A DNA stretch of 64,000 bases from Paragorgia papillata (Eukaryota; Cnidaria; Anthozoa; Scleralcyonacea; Coralliidae): positions 671,001-735,000 of the forward strand of contig JAWNZC010000114.1 in assembly GCA_035771165.1 (NCBI GenBank), in the 5' to 3' direction. Below are positions 19,669 through 32,350 of the stretch, one piece after another (positions within the stretch are counted from its first letter, which is position 1; each line of letters begins with the position of its first letter). Both the position numbers and the translations under genes were made by a program. Under the pieces are notes generated by a model. That model saw only the letters and a program-made list of their open reading frames with translations, was not told where the DNA came from and did not search any database.

Positions 19669-21581
19669 TTAGTTCGCTTCTTCTTTCTTGATAGTTTCTT
19701 TTTTCTTGCCTCCTAGTCCACAGCAATCTAAGCATTTACAAGGCCCGTATCTAAAGCACCACGTGCGACAGCAAGGTACGCAACACAGACACAGCAGACT
19801 ACCAACTATGATGGTCATCGCCCAAAATATCAGCCCAATCGACCACACGGTATTCGCGACACCCTCGTTAATTCCCGACGCGAGTGGAACAAGCCGGAGC
19901 AAGATCATACCACAGATTGGCGTCAGTAGCAGTACAGCAACCAGAATACCACAAGGTACCACCACACACACGCGACATATGTAACAATCCATGCCACAAA
20001 ATGGTCCACCAATCCACATAAACATTGGAAACATTCCTATATATATAAAGAAATACTGACATCTTGAGTGGAGCCCTACAGAGCAAAGCATGTTTTCCAG
20101 TCATCGCAGAAACTGGCTCGCAGCTCGCTGCGAGTACTTGCATCTAATTAAACAAGTTCTCGCAGCGAGCCTGTTTCTGTGACGACTGGAAAACAGGCTT
20201 TATAGGCAACTTTGTAGACGACGTAAAATTATTGCGTCTTACGCCACGTCGTGATTGACTAGCTACTATAAGTAATAACATGACTCGTGAGGGAAATTAG
20301 CGAGGCAAAGGGGAAATTTAATCGCTAATTTCCCGAAAAGTCATGTTATTAGTTTGTAATATTATGATCGCCGAGGAAAACTTTGAGAATCTTACCAACA
20401 GGAAATTTACACGGTTGATCAGAGAAGTTGCATCTAATTTTCCCGTGCATGTTGATGAGGGAAAATATATGCAAGCGGGAAATTTAGAAGAAGACACTAA
20501 AAGATTTCTTTGTCTTCTAATTTTCCCTCCTCAACATGCACGGGAAAATTAGAAGACAAAGGATAAATTTCCCTCTTGCATGAGCGATGAGGGAAATACG
20601 AGGTTTACATTCCCTCGGAGAACAAAAGAATCCGAGGCGATCATGGTATTACCGTGTTTATATCAGGCTATGCAAACACAGATGTCGCAGTAGTGATGTC
20701 ACGGTACGGTTGTGACGTCACGGCACATTTGTTACTCTTAATTTGATAAACGAAATAGAAAATGGACACCTTGTGTAAACTTTCAAATACTTCCAACTCA
20801 CTCTTGTGTTTGCGTATCAAATTATATAATACACGGTCGTCCAACGGGCCATTTGCTATTTCTTAAATGGTACCAACCAAAAGTGGGGTGCCGTGACGTG
20901 ATGTCGTAGCAGACGAGGAAATAAGTCCTACCTTTATATAGTGTAATAGGGACGAGAGATGCCAGTTTTATGCCAAGCCATAAGTTGGTTTTCGAAAGAG
21001 AAACTTCTTCAGGAATTTCACTTGAAAACAGAGACACACACTCCCAACAGTTCGGTTGCTTCCAGACCAAGGTACACAATTCTACGACAATAAATCCTAT
21101 CGGTAGATCATGTAATACTGCCTCACCACACAGCCAAAGACTATGGATTTTATAAAAATGCTTCAAAAATGTCGATTTATCGATGGCGAACTCGAATTCC
21201 GAACTACTTCTAGCCTTGAGATACTTAAAGTACATGACGAGCTGTGCTATAAAGAATACTCCACCGATTAAAGAGAAGACGGCTATGATTATTAGCATAG
21301 TACGGACATCGGATTTTGCTCCTTCAAGCGCAGTTTTCATAAAGTAAGTTTCATTCGTTGAACAATGGATTGTCTGACCAGTGCCATTAAAGATGGTTCT
21401 ATTAGCGACAGTGACACTGCCCGCATTTGTGGTGGTATTCTGGTTCAGTACATCGTCACATAAATCCACAGACTTTATGACCTCCACTAAAATTCCCAAC
21501 GTCTGTAAGTAGATTGAAAACTTGTCCAAGGAAGTACAGAAATATTTGAACGATAACCGAGGCTCTATCTCCAACTGTCAT
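19669..21581 (-). CDS. Uncharacterised multi-pass membrane protein (2 exons, frame break)
   Basis: I do not recognise the family. The long exon runs from about 21581 down to 20932 (donor GGTAGGACT); the last exon is 20036-19669 (acceptor TATATATAG), joined in phase 1 (LYK-G-MFPMFMW). The protein has about six or seven hydrophobic segments, including MLIIIAVFSLIGGVFFIAQL, LPIGFIVVELCTLVW and GILVAVLLLTPICGMILL. NQT, NRT, NGT and NET sequons sit in a probable extracellular loop. A Cys-rich cytoplasmic end (CLCCVPCCRTWCF, CKCLDCCGLGG) leads to a Lys-rich tail, ending KKEEAN. The only nearby ATG (21579-21581) opens a different frame that fits the protein better up to about 21500, suggesting a one-base indel. 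Alternatively the exon starts at a CTTACAG acceptor near 21506 and an upstream exon is missed. It is convergent with RFX6. Confidence 0.75.
20091..20196. mobile_element. Short foldback in the membrane-gene intron
   Basis: Ends TGTTTTCCAGTC and GACTGGAAAACA, with GCTCGCAGC/GCGAGC inner arms. It lies about 55 bases upstream of the acceptor of the last exon on the minus strand. Confidence 0.8.
20273..20600. repeat. Two adjacent hairpin repeats
   Basis: 20273-20351 pairs TAATAACATGACT with AGTCATGTTATTA and contains GGGAAATTAGCGA. 20434-20560 pairs TTTTCCCGTGCATGTTGA with the complement near 20530. Both are AT-rich, lie in the membrane-gene intron and have no coding content. Confidence 0.65.
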
Positions 21582-21622
21582 TTTCTCTCAACTGTACCCC
21601 AGAGAATCGCCAATAATGAATG

Positions 21623-21633
21623 TATTATATATA
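21623..21633 (-). promoter_or_regulatory. Candidate TATA box for the membrane protein gene
   Basis: On the minus strand the sequence reads TATATATAATA about 40-50 bases upstream of the ATG at 21581. Position and sequence suit a core promoter, but AT-rich surroundings make chance matches common. Confidence 0.3.
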
Positions 21634-24270
21634 GAGAGTGCGAAAGTGAAACAAAATGTCTTGTAAGTGATAAAATTAATAATATTAAACACGATTGATA
21701 ACAATAGCGAACTCAGATTATCGGGATGGAAAACTTGCACGGATTTATTCAAGAATTGACGAAGTTCCCAACTTGAAGACGAAGCGCTGATGGCATGTAT
21801 TTATTTACTTGCTCAATTCGTCGTTCTCTGTTAAGTGAACAACATCTATCTATCTGATCGGCTTCACTTGCAAATTCTTGATTCGTTTAGCATTCTCTTC
21901 AACCAACCAAGCAATAAGCCACAATAAGGAATCACCAAAACACCAATTCAAGTATAATTAGGCACGTACATCATAGTCAGGATTCTGTATTTCTAATATT
22001 CTTGTAAAGTAAACTTTTGTCATGTAATAAATATTTTTGTGGACTCTCACGGTGTTTTCCTAATTTTCTATGGTCGAATGCGTACAGCAATATAATATTC
22101 ATTATTTAACTAAACACTAGAAGGCTTTTGTGTTTCTTAATTGCGTCGGAGAAATTCGAGCCGTTTTGTTTTGACTTTTGAAAATAATGTTTTGTTCTAT
22201 AGGACACAAATAATGACAACCTTGTTCATGGTGTAGGAGTATTGATCCAAAATCAGTTACCGATTTGCTATTTGTCGAACTCAAAATCAGTTCTGGAGTA
22301 ACATTGAATGTTAGTTTCTGTTGATTTTAGTCAGGAATGTATAGTTTTGAAAAGGCGGGGGTGGCGAAATGTCGCAGGAATTTATGCTCTTGTCACGAAT
22401 CACGTTTTGATCCTTTCACGGCCCCTTTATCGTTTTACTCTGTTTAACGCCAGACGATTTTACTCGTCAAAGGGAGAACCTTCTGCTATTCTAGACAGCA
22501 ATGGGTTAACAAGTGATGAACCCATTCTTGCCTGAGCTGCCCAAAATAGCCCCGTTTATTTATTCTGTTTAATGCCAGACGATTTTAGTATATTCTCGTC
22601 AAAGGAAGAACCCTCAGACATCCTAGGCAGAAATAGGTCACGGCGATTTGATAGACTCGATTGGGAAAAGCTATGAAACACAATATTTTTCTTTCGAAAG
22701 ATTTGCAGTGTAGATTTGCGGCCTCATTCTGGCATTTAAAATCGACTCGCGGTTTCTGAGAAAAGCCCTCTGGAAAGCAATTCCGTTTTGCGCGCGAAAG
22801 TTGAAGACGGCCTAACATGCCCCGCGAAATTTTGAAACTCCAAGCACATTAATCAACTTGTAAATCACATAATTTGAATTTCGTAAGCAATTTTCGTTTA
22901 GTTCTATGAATTTATTGTCGTTTTAGGTAAATGTTTCTCAACAATACAACGCGGGATATATGTTATCTAATATCAAACCAGTGTCAACGGCGAGCTGAAG
23001 AAAGAGACAATTTTTAAAGTACAACGACGAAGGACAGGATGCTGTTGGCTAGTTGTCGTTGGCCCAAGCGATTGAAAGAGGTACTGTATATATTATGAAA
23101 AAGAACCCCAAAACGCTAAGTAAGGATTAATCAATGGTCACGAAGGTGAACCATTTATCACACGAGTGAACATTGATTAACCATCTTACCTCAGGACTCG
23201 TTTGCAATGAAATTATTTTATTTTATATTTAATTTACCGAGAAAGAAACTTCAAGAGTTAGAAATCAAAATACTCATTAGCATGCTTGATAAGTGGTTAT
23301 CATAAGTATGGCTGTTGTTGTTCCCAGATATTCTTCAAACCTGTTGTGAGAATGCATAGTTGTGTATTTTTATGAGTAGTGTGTATAATTTTAATTATAA
23401 AATAAGGTGTCCTCTACGCACGCTCCGATTGGCTGGGCTCCGTGCATTTATAAGAGTATGTAGATCATGAATGACGTATAACGTGGCGTGGAATGGCGTC
23501 AGCTGGCCGGAAAAGCTAGCCAAATTTCAAAAATTGTTTTTCCCCTTCTTATTTAAATAAAACACACTGCTCCTGGGCATAGGTACTCTTATAATATATG
23601 TACTTGGTTATCGCCTCGTGCCTCTACTCCACTTCTTATGAAAGTACATATATGCACGGAGCTTTATGTTTTATTTGTTGAATGAAAATTTTAAATACAT
23701 GTTGTTTTTTTCTTTGTTGCAGAAACTTCAACCTCGTTAAATATCCAGAACAAATTACGACGAAAAAATCTCTAGTGGAGCTTCATAGCCAAGTTGTTCA
23801 GATAGTTATCATGTTCAGTAGCTTTTTAATTATTTCATTCAATCGGGTGGATTATTTTTTCAGTTCACAAAATTCCTCAAAATATAAAAATTTGGAAGTT
23901 CGTACAGTGTCATTCACAACAAATCGTGACCTGTGTATGACCACCTTACAAAACAATCAATAATCTCGGGTTAAATAGTTACATACGAGTGACGTCTGAA
24001 CAACTAGGTGATGGAGAATATGTTTCTTATCAGATTGAATGGACCCAGTTCAGCAACTGGTGGATAACTTGGCAAAAGAAAAGACAATGCTTTTCAATCC
24101 AATACATAACAATGAACTGTTATTTGAAATTAGTTGAAAATGTAATGTCGATTTGTTTGTGAATATGTAGGTTAGCAGAAATGAACAGCATGGAAAAAAA
24201 TTATTCTCAATTTGATCAAATATTGCATTGCATATGCTTGTATATATATGTTACTGTTACGAGTTAGCCT
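21634..24270. other. Gene-poor intergenic stretch
   Basis: No convincing exon. Single copies of the GTCTAACGCCAGACGATTTTACTC motif lie near 22440 and 22565, each followed by a GTCAAAGG-AGAACC block. The rest is AT-rich unique-looking sequence. A possible exon-like segment after TTTGTTGCAG at 23724 has no family match. Confidence 0.5.
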
Positions 24271-24277
24271 TTGTAAT

Positions 24278-24550
24278 ATTTAAAACACGATCAGATTTAA
24301 AACCACGAGGGCGCAGCCCGAGTGTTTTAGATCTGATAAAACACGTGATGCGAGTGTTTTGAACGGCTTCAAAAACGATTCGTTATTGGATGTTATGTTC
24401 ATTAGTATTCTTTATATAAAATTGTATCTTCATTAGTATTCTTTATATAAAATTGTATGTTCATTTACTAAAGAAGTTTTATCAGGTATAAAACCACGGA
24501 CATGGTACTGATTTCCTTTGTGTTTTCCTCGTGAATTATTGAGTTTTTGA
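24278..24550. repeat. Tail-module element with 33-bp internal tandem
   Basis: Begins with AAAACACGATCAGATTTAAA, contains GATCTGATAAAACACGTGAT and ACGATTCGTTATTGGATGTT, then TTCATTAGTATTCTTTATAT repeated, then the tail GGTACTGATTTCCTTTGTG. Nearly the same sequence is at 61372-61655, where the internal unit is repeated three times. Confidence 0.75.
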
Positions 24551-27179
24551 AGTATATATAATTGTCTATTAATTAATTCATTAAATTGGTTTAAATATAC
24601 ATTAAATATACAAGTCATTAAAAGTCTTATTTTAATGCTTTCTTCGATAACCATACCATTCCATAAGTAGAACAATGTTTGCGAAGGATAACTATATTGC
24701 TCTTGGTATTATTAGCAAAAAGCCATATAAAAACAGCACCAGAACTTTTCAAGAAGAAGAATTACGAAGTGTCCCACAAGATATTTAGAGCAAAATAATT
24801 AGTCATAAGCAGCATCCCAAAATAACGCACGATATTTGGCTATCGCCATCACGCATGCACACTCAAGCTTGTTATAAGACTAAGAGCTTTAGTTTAGCCA
24901 GCGAAGGTGCGGGATGTGACGAAAGGAGTGTTCTCTTCTCTTTTTCCGCCCTCTCTCTCTTTGATTGTAAGCGAATAAGAGGAAAAAGAAACGGTGTGGA
25001 CTATATTTTATCACAGCGAGAAAAACATTTTCTCTTTTCCGCCGCCTTCCTCCCCTCTTCTCACCAACTTCCATCTACAAATGGAAATTACTTTCTTACC
25101 GGGGTAGAATCAGTCGACTTTGCAGTCAGCACCCCATACCACACAGCCAGTGAGCAGATCGTTGATGACCACCGCATAATCGGGATAATGTTTCCGCCTA
25201 GAATAAAGACAAAAATAAAAAAGAAACATAAATAAAACGGCGATTTTTAAACGACTACACCTCATGTACAAACTAGTACAATGTAATTTTAGTGAACACA
25301 ACGGCTTTATTTGTTCAGAAAATACTTTAAAACCTTATTTTATTGTTGTGGGACAACTATCTTTTTTACTCGTCAGGAACACACTGCTGATTACCCTCAC
25401 TCAGTGTTGTTATGGGACTTTATCTTTTACTATGTCTAACGCCAGACGACTTTATTCGTCAAATGGAGAGTAAGTATCAAATGGAGAGACGTGTCTATCG
25501 GAAAGTCATGCATGGAAGGGTTGACTGGCAGTTATATTTGACATTTTCACCTACAATCCTGGTCAAAATCACTCGGACACCTTGCCTTAAATCGCATCCG
25601 ATATCAAATTTCCTTCTAAAAATCATTCCCCCCGCTCCCCCCATTCAATGTTCATAAAAATTTGCGCTGAACATACTTTGCATTTCATTTTCTAACCAAC
25701 ATTGAACGGGGGTAGTGGGGGGCGATGTTATTTGAACATAATCTTAGGAATTGATGCGCTTAAGTTCGTTTTACGCGACTGTCCGAGTTAATTTTGGCCA
25801 GGATTGTAGTTTAACGACTTCCAAAACGCCTCAGTACTGCTAAAATGATTATGTCTACAGTGAAGTCAATCTAAAACAGTTCTCGCAAGTTGATGTCGTT
25901 CTGTAGAAGTGAAAACGCTTGAAGTGGCGTTGTTTCACTCTTTTCATGCAGAATCAGACTCTTAAGTCTTATACATGTATTTTACTTTTGTAATTTACAT
26001 TTTGGCTCCTAGGAAGCTCCGCATCGCTCTCCTAAACCTCGTAAAACTCCTAAACATTAGTAAACGGCATTCTAGGCTTGAGACATAGACATATTCGGCG
26101 TATCATTGAGGTGATGAAAGCTTCAATCTGTGGGTGTATATCGGCTTTAGTATTACTTGTGTGACGGACAAGATTTCGCTGTAGTTTGGTAATTCATTAG
26201 TAAGAGACTTGTCTGTCCGATATGTGTGAGGTTTGGTTTAACTTGCCCGAGAGTTTCCCCAGAGGTGAATAACGTTATCTGGGGTAATAAAATACTAAAC
26301 AGCAACATAGGTATTAACTGTGTATATACCAACACAGTTTATAACTATATTCACGATCATGCATGTCCCACAATAAGATCAGAGTATCAATGAGATCAAC
26401 AACATAGCTTCGAACAAAGGTCCGGTTCGAAGGAAGTTACTCATTCATCATACGCGAAGGTACGTAGTCAGTTTTCTGATTAATAGCACTACCTTGTAAT
26501 TATCATTAGAATGTCCGCCATTACTGAACTGATTATAATTATTTTAGTTAGTTTAACGTGAAAAGAAGCATCTAGCGAAGCTTCCCTAAAGAAATTTATT
26601 ATTCATAAACTCCCACAATAAATTGTCATGCCAGCTAACTGTAATAGAGTGAGACACGTATTTTTGTGACAAAACTTTATGCCGTCGTTGACTCGTTTCA
26701 ACATAAAAGGAATGTTTGCGAAGGATAGCAAATCAAAGAGAAGGGCCGTATTAAAACAACAACATAAACAAAACAAACAAACAAACAGACACTTGGTGGA
26801 CGTTCGTAGAACAAATTAATTCAAGAATACTAATTAAAAGTGTCCCACAATATTTGGACGAAAATAATTAGTCATAAGCAGCCTCTCAAGATCATACACG
26901 GTATCACAAGTGCATGCACGCTTACGCTTGCCAGACCAAGACCTTTAGTTTGGCGAGCGAAGGTGGTGTATGTGATGGGAAGAGAGTCTTTTCTTCTCTC
27001 TCTTCCCTCTCGCGCGCAGAGGGAAGAGGACATGAGAGCATAAGAGAAAAAAGGAAGGACTGTGAGCAGTCCCTTGTTTAGAGGGGGAAAAAACACCTTT
27101 TTTTTTTTTCACCATTCCTCATCATCTCCCTCCCACGAACTTCCATCTGGCGATGGAAGCTGTTTTGCATTCTTATTCA

Positions 27180-27300
27180 TACAGGGCGTTGCCCCAGTAT
27201 TCGATTGGGTCCGCGCCTTTAGTCAGCGCCCTTGACCACTCGGCCATTGGATTGAGCGATGAAAACAACCGTATAATCGGGATACTGCTTCCGCCTATGA
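27180..27300 (-). repeat. tRNA-like segment inside the 2.1-kb repeat
   Basis: On the minus strand it reads TGGCCGAGTGGTCAAGGGCG followed by CTGACTAAAGGCGC, resembling the 5' half and A-box of a Leu/Ser tRNA. The copy at 29395-29510 keeps TGGCTGAGTGGTCAAGGGCG; the copy near 25100-25190 has lost it. No cloverleaf or clear B-box follows, so this is a SINE-like remnant, not a tRNA gene. Confidence 0.5.
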
Positions 27301-28045
27301 ATGTCATGAATAATTAAATAATTAAACATAAAACAAAATAAGAAAAAACGTTAATATAACGATGTTTAAACGATTACACAGTAAGTACTGAGTAGAACAA
27401 TATAATTTTAGTGAATATAACGGCTGTGTTTGCACGGAAAATACTTTAAAACCTTATTTTAACTTCGAAACTATCTCTAAGATATTGACACCATGAGCAC
27501 AACCAGAGGAGCTGGTAACCAAGCCAAAACTATTATTATTCATAAAATAATTATTATTCATAAACGTCCCACAATAAATCGTCATGACAGCCAACAACAA
27601 TAGCTGCAAAGATAATACGTGATCAAGAATTATGTTTTGATAAATACGAAGCCGTTCGGAGTGTATGTTTGACGTACTATTTAAAACATGAGCAGCAATG
27701 TTTTATCAGATTTAAAACACGAGGCGATAGCCGATAAGCTCATATAGAAATCAATTTTGAAAATTGAAGTTGTCTGAGCCGCAAAATCGAAGAAAAAGTT
27801 CATGGAAAATAGCGAGCGTGTCTACATCACATATAGAGACACGTCACGGTCACCATTTTCCTTTGTGTTTTCCTAATGAATTATTAAGTTTTTGAATCCT
27901 AGTTAAAATTAAAATCTTTACGGATGTACAAGCGCACGTCCAAATATATAATCTCCCACATGTTGTACAACAGTGATTGTTAAATGAGACTGAATCTTAC
28001 TGAGGAAATGAACTCGCGAGGCGGTTAGCTCAGCTAGTAGCTTTA

Positions 28046-28178
28046 GGCTACGTCCACACGTATACGTTTTCGTAGCGTTTTCATATTGTTTCAGGTAAGT
28101 AGCCCATTGTTTTCTATTCCCTTGAGGACGGAGAACAATATGAAAACGCTGCGAAAACGTATACGTGTGGACGTAGCC
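28046..28178. mobile_element. Harbinger-like hairpin MITE, TTA duplication
   Basis: Ends GGCTACGTCCACACGTATAC and complement, arms about 45 bp, flanked by TTA at 28043-28045 and 28179-28181. It lies within the third-copy flank of the 2.1-kb repeat. A tRNA-like GCGGTTAGCTCAGCTAGTAG stretch immediately precedes it. Confidence 0.85.
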
Positions 28179-30689
28179 TTAATGTGCTGCAGTCCTTAGC
28201 AAACGACATTCGGAGCTTGAGAAATGCTCGCTCGTACCATTGGGATGATGAAAGCTCAAAATTTGTGGCTTTGGTTCTGCTTGTTGTGACACGGTCAGGG
28301 TTAAGCTATTTTGTTCGAAAGTTTGGTAATTTATTAGTTCAGATATGTCTGAGGTTCAGATATGTGTGAGGTTACGTTTTACTCATTCCTGTCCGAAAAC
28401 TTCCCCAGATGTGAATAACATTGTCTGGCGTAATAAAATATTAAACACCAACATAGCTGTACTGTATATATCAGTGCAATTTATAACTATATTCATGAGC
28501 ATGGACAATCTATATTTGTGTCCCACAATATGTCCAAGGTATCAATAAGTTCAACAACATGGCTTCGAACAAAGGTCAGCTTCGAAGGAATTATTCATTC
28601 ATCATATGTGTAAGGTACGCATTCAGTTTTCTCAGTGCAACCTTGACACCATTATTAGAATGACCGCCATTAATGAGTTGAATGTAGTTCTTTTACGTTT
28701 TAGTTTAACGTGAGAAGAAGCATCTCACGAAGCCTTCCCTTCGGCTGCCGTTAATCGTACATAAATTTATTATTCATAAGCTCCCACAATAAATTGTCAT
28801 GCCAGCTAACTGTAATAGACTGACACTGATACGAATGTTGCTGTGACAAAACATATCGTGCTGTCGTTGACTCGTTTCAACATAAACGAACGTTTGCGAA
28901 GGATAGCAAAGAAAAGAGTTGGCTCTGCGCAATATAAAAACAACACCATAACAGAACAAATAAACAGACGCTTGGTAGACGTTTGGAGAAAACAATTTAT
29001 TCATGAATACTAATTAAAAGTGTCCCACAATATTTGGACAAAAATAATTAGTCATAAGCAATCTCTGAAGATGATACACAATATTTGGCTATCGCCATTG
29101 CACATGCACACGTACGACTGCCAGACTAAGACCTTTAGTTTGGCGAGCGAAGGTGGTGTATGTGATGAGAAGAGAGTCTTCTCTGATGAGAAGAGAGTCT
29201 CTTCTCTCTCTCTTCCCTCTCGAGAGGGATGAGGGAAAGAGAACATAAGAGGAAAAAGAGAAGGAATAGTGACGGTGTCTGACTTAGAGGAAAAAAATCT
29301 TTATTTTTTTTCTACCCTTTCCCCCACTACCTCTCCTCCCCCCCAACAACTTCCATCTGAAGATGATGGAAGTTGTTTTGCTTTCTTATTCATACAGGGC
29401 GTTGCCCCAGTGTCCGACCGAGTCCGCGCCTTCGTCAGCGCCCTTGACCACTCAGCCAACAGGCTGGTCGTTAAAAACCACTGTATAATCGCGATACTGA
29501 TTCCGCCTATGAATAATTAAACACAAAAAAAAAAGGAAGAACGTTAACAAAACGATTTTTAAACGATTACACAACAAGTACAGACTAGAACGATGTCATT
29601 TTAGTGAATATGATGGTTGTGTTTGCACGGAAAATACTTTAAAACCTTATTTTAGCTTCTAAACTGCCTGTATAACAATAATATATACACACAATGAGCA
29701 CGGCCAAGGGGGCTAGTAACTAATCCAAAGCCGAGAAGAAGCAAACATGGCGGAAGGGTGTCTACGTACGGAACCACAATGATGAGTTTGACTAGAAAAT
29801 AGCAGTATAAAACGAAAGATGAATCCTTCACATTTCGACAGTGACACCGTAGGACGTCCAGGATGCCGAAATTGAGGTTTGGAGAGCGTTTGGTGGGAAT
29901 ACTTAGCGAAAAAAAGGCTTTACAAGAGACCATGTGCCCGAAGGCAAGATGGCGGCTGCTTCTTTGATGATCGAAAATGCTTGGAAAAAATTGGTTTTAA
30001 TCACAATGGAGAATAACCATATGAGATTTTTGATATCTTGTAAGTAAATGTTTATACTGAAAATATTTTTGAATGTTTTTCTTAACTTTAAGAAAAATGA
30101 ATTTTCTTTGGTTCTACCAGACTGCCAAATCGACTAATCTAATTAATTATGCATATTTTTACTTCAACTATTAAACAACCTTGCTATCTTGAATGCTAAG
30201 TTGCTAACATTATATAAATTTATTAAAATTTACTGCTGTTATACTATTGCAAGACTTCCCCATAATAAGTAACTGCTTCTCCCAACTAAGCTAATAACCA
30301 CCATACAGCTATCTCAATCTTCCATTTATTTCGTTTTCAATTTTTTAAGCACCTTTTTAATGCACTTTTTAAAATTATATTTCTCACATTCCTGTTATAA
30401 AACAATTAAAGTTTTCTTGTGTATTATTATTATTTAAAATTTATATAATTTTGATTCTGCCTATTTTAAATTTTGACTATTTTTTTATTTTAAAACAACA
30501 GAATGAAATAGAACAGACAAAAGAAGTTGTCAAGAAAAGTTTAACAACCCTACATTAACCCACAGAAATTACTAGTACTGCTTCAAAATGGCATATTCAA
30601 GGTAAGAGGATTATTAGTGTAAAAAGCTACAACAGTTTAAAAAATTCAAGCAACCAATAGCTACACTTAATATAAACTTTTCAGCTAGT

Positions 30690-30785
30690 CAAGTTTTAAG
30701 CACTAGAGTTCCCAAACAGGGATTGAACTTGCAACCTTGTGAGAACTAGTCACCCACTCTAACCATTGAGCTACTGAGGCTCAGG
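30690..30785 (-). repeat. Decayed tRNA-derived SINE head
   Basis: The minus strand reads GCCTCAGTAGCTCAATGGTT (A-box) and, after about 30 bases, GGTTGCAAGTTCAATCCC (B-box). The geometry matches a tRNA promoter but the acceptor stem does not pair. Related B-box remnants are at about 40570-40610 (GGTTCGAACCC) and 48655-48715. Confidence 0.6.
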
Positions 30786-31614
30786 TGACAGAGTGTGGTT
30801 ATTTTAGGTATTTAAATGCTGGTGTCAAGAGTACATTTTTGAGTCTTACAAATACTATATGTCATGTTTTTAAGCATTAAGTTGCTATTTAGTGTTAAGC
30901 TATATTTTTCTCAAACTACAGCACTTAACTCACATACTTAATTTAATAAATTTGTAATTAAATAAAATTCTAAATATTTTAAACTTTTATTTGCAGATTA
31001 GATAACCTTTCAAGTTGGAAACACAAGCCACACCCAAATTTGGACCAATGACCTTTTCTAATCCAATGGTGAGTTTAGAAGAAATAATTTCTATGCCATT
31101 AAGATGGAAAAACTGCTACGTACTTCAAAAACAATACTGGATAAAACCATAGCAAGCAGATAAAAATTGTACACATCAGTTTCTTGTGATTCACAAAGAA
31201 AAGTGAATGAAAAACATTCAATATTTCAAATTCTCAAAGTGATTTTTTCTCTATAGCTGAAGGAGGAAATTTATAATTGTCTGGAAAACAATAGGGGTTA
31301 CTGAGTGTCTTTGTGAGCTACACAAGGTTAAAGCATAAAAATCTATTATTCCATCTACATATAACATGCAACAAATTTTGAATTTTTAAGCTGAAAACAC
31401 TTACGGTACTAACATAGAAATTTTTAATTTTTTCAAAAACAAAAGTTAAGTTAGTATCTTCTTGTTAAAGTTATTATTAGCTGATTTAGCCTCATTAGTG
31501 ACATTTTTGTGTTTTCATCACTGACACTTGAATACATCTTGAATCAGTATCACAGAATTATAAGCAGAAAAGCTGCACAATGCAAAATTGCAAAATTGAG
31601 GAATCACCTTAAGA

Positions 31615-32350
31615 TTAAGAGTTAAAATAGGTTATAATGAAGATTTATGATGGTTGAAAATTAGGATTTATGATGGGTTAAAATTAAGATTTATAATCGA
31701 TCATTTAGGATTTATTAAAGGTTATTATTAGGATTTATGAAGGGTTAGAATTAAGATTTATTAAAGGTTAGAATTAAGATTCATGATGGGTGAAAAATTA
31801 GGATTTATGGTAGGTTAAAATTAAGATTTACTGCACGATAGGTTAAAATTAAGATTTATAATACTGTAGGTTATATGTACAGTAATTAAGATTTATGATG
31901 GGTGAAAATTGGGATTTATGATGAGCGAAAATTAAGATTTACATGTAAGATAGGTCAAAATTGATAATCCTGATAGGTTAAAATTAAGATTTATGAAGGT
32001 TAAAGTTATGAATATGGTGGGTTAAAATTGTGATTTATTATATGGATAAAGATACTGTATGATACATGTAGGCCAAAATAATGATTTGCGATATTGTTAA
32101 AATTACATGGTCTTGATTTTAAATCACTCTTTAAAGTTCTTTGGAAAGTTTATTCAGAACTTCACAACTACAGTACATTATGATTGTCAATGAGGTGGGT
32201 TGTCAATTATCCAATCAAAATTAGTGCAATTTCACTGTAAAGTACAGTAATATGAAATCAACTGTAAAATTTATGATAGATTGGATTATTAAACCAAGAT
32301 TCATTATGGGTAAAATTATGATTTATGATAGGTTTTGTAGTTTTATTATA
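31615..32350. repeat. Degenerate minisatellite, GGTTAAAATTAAGATTTATG
   Basis: About 25-30 imperfect copies of a 20-25 bp AT-rich unit (GGTTAAAATTAAGATTTATGA and variants). Period and sequence drift along the array and some unrelated sequence intrudes after 32100. It falls between candidate exons 3 and 4 of the non-coding transcript. Confidence 0.85.

Larger units (their letters stand above)
24670..29720. repeat. Degenerate direct repeat of about 2.1 kb, three copies
   Basis: A shared core occurs at 24670-25360, 26695-27470 and 28870-29660. Aligned landmarks (AGTTTGGCGAGCGAAGGTG and relatives) fall at about 24885, 26941 and 29131, spacings of 2056 and 2190 bp. Copies 2 and 3 also share flanking sequence upstream (about 26080-26690 and 28260-28870). 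Each core has an AAGTGTCCCACAATATTTGG block, a pyrimidine-rich block and a GGAAAATACTTTAAAACCTTATTTTA end. Similarity is clearly eroded, so the duplications are old. No protein frame is shared. Confidence 0.8.

Noticed and set aside
29652..29933. 93-residue minus-strand open frame
   Set aside because: It overlaps the end of the 2.1-kb repeat, and the paralogous unit at 27.5 kb does not preserve the frame.
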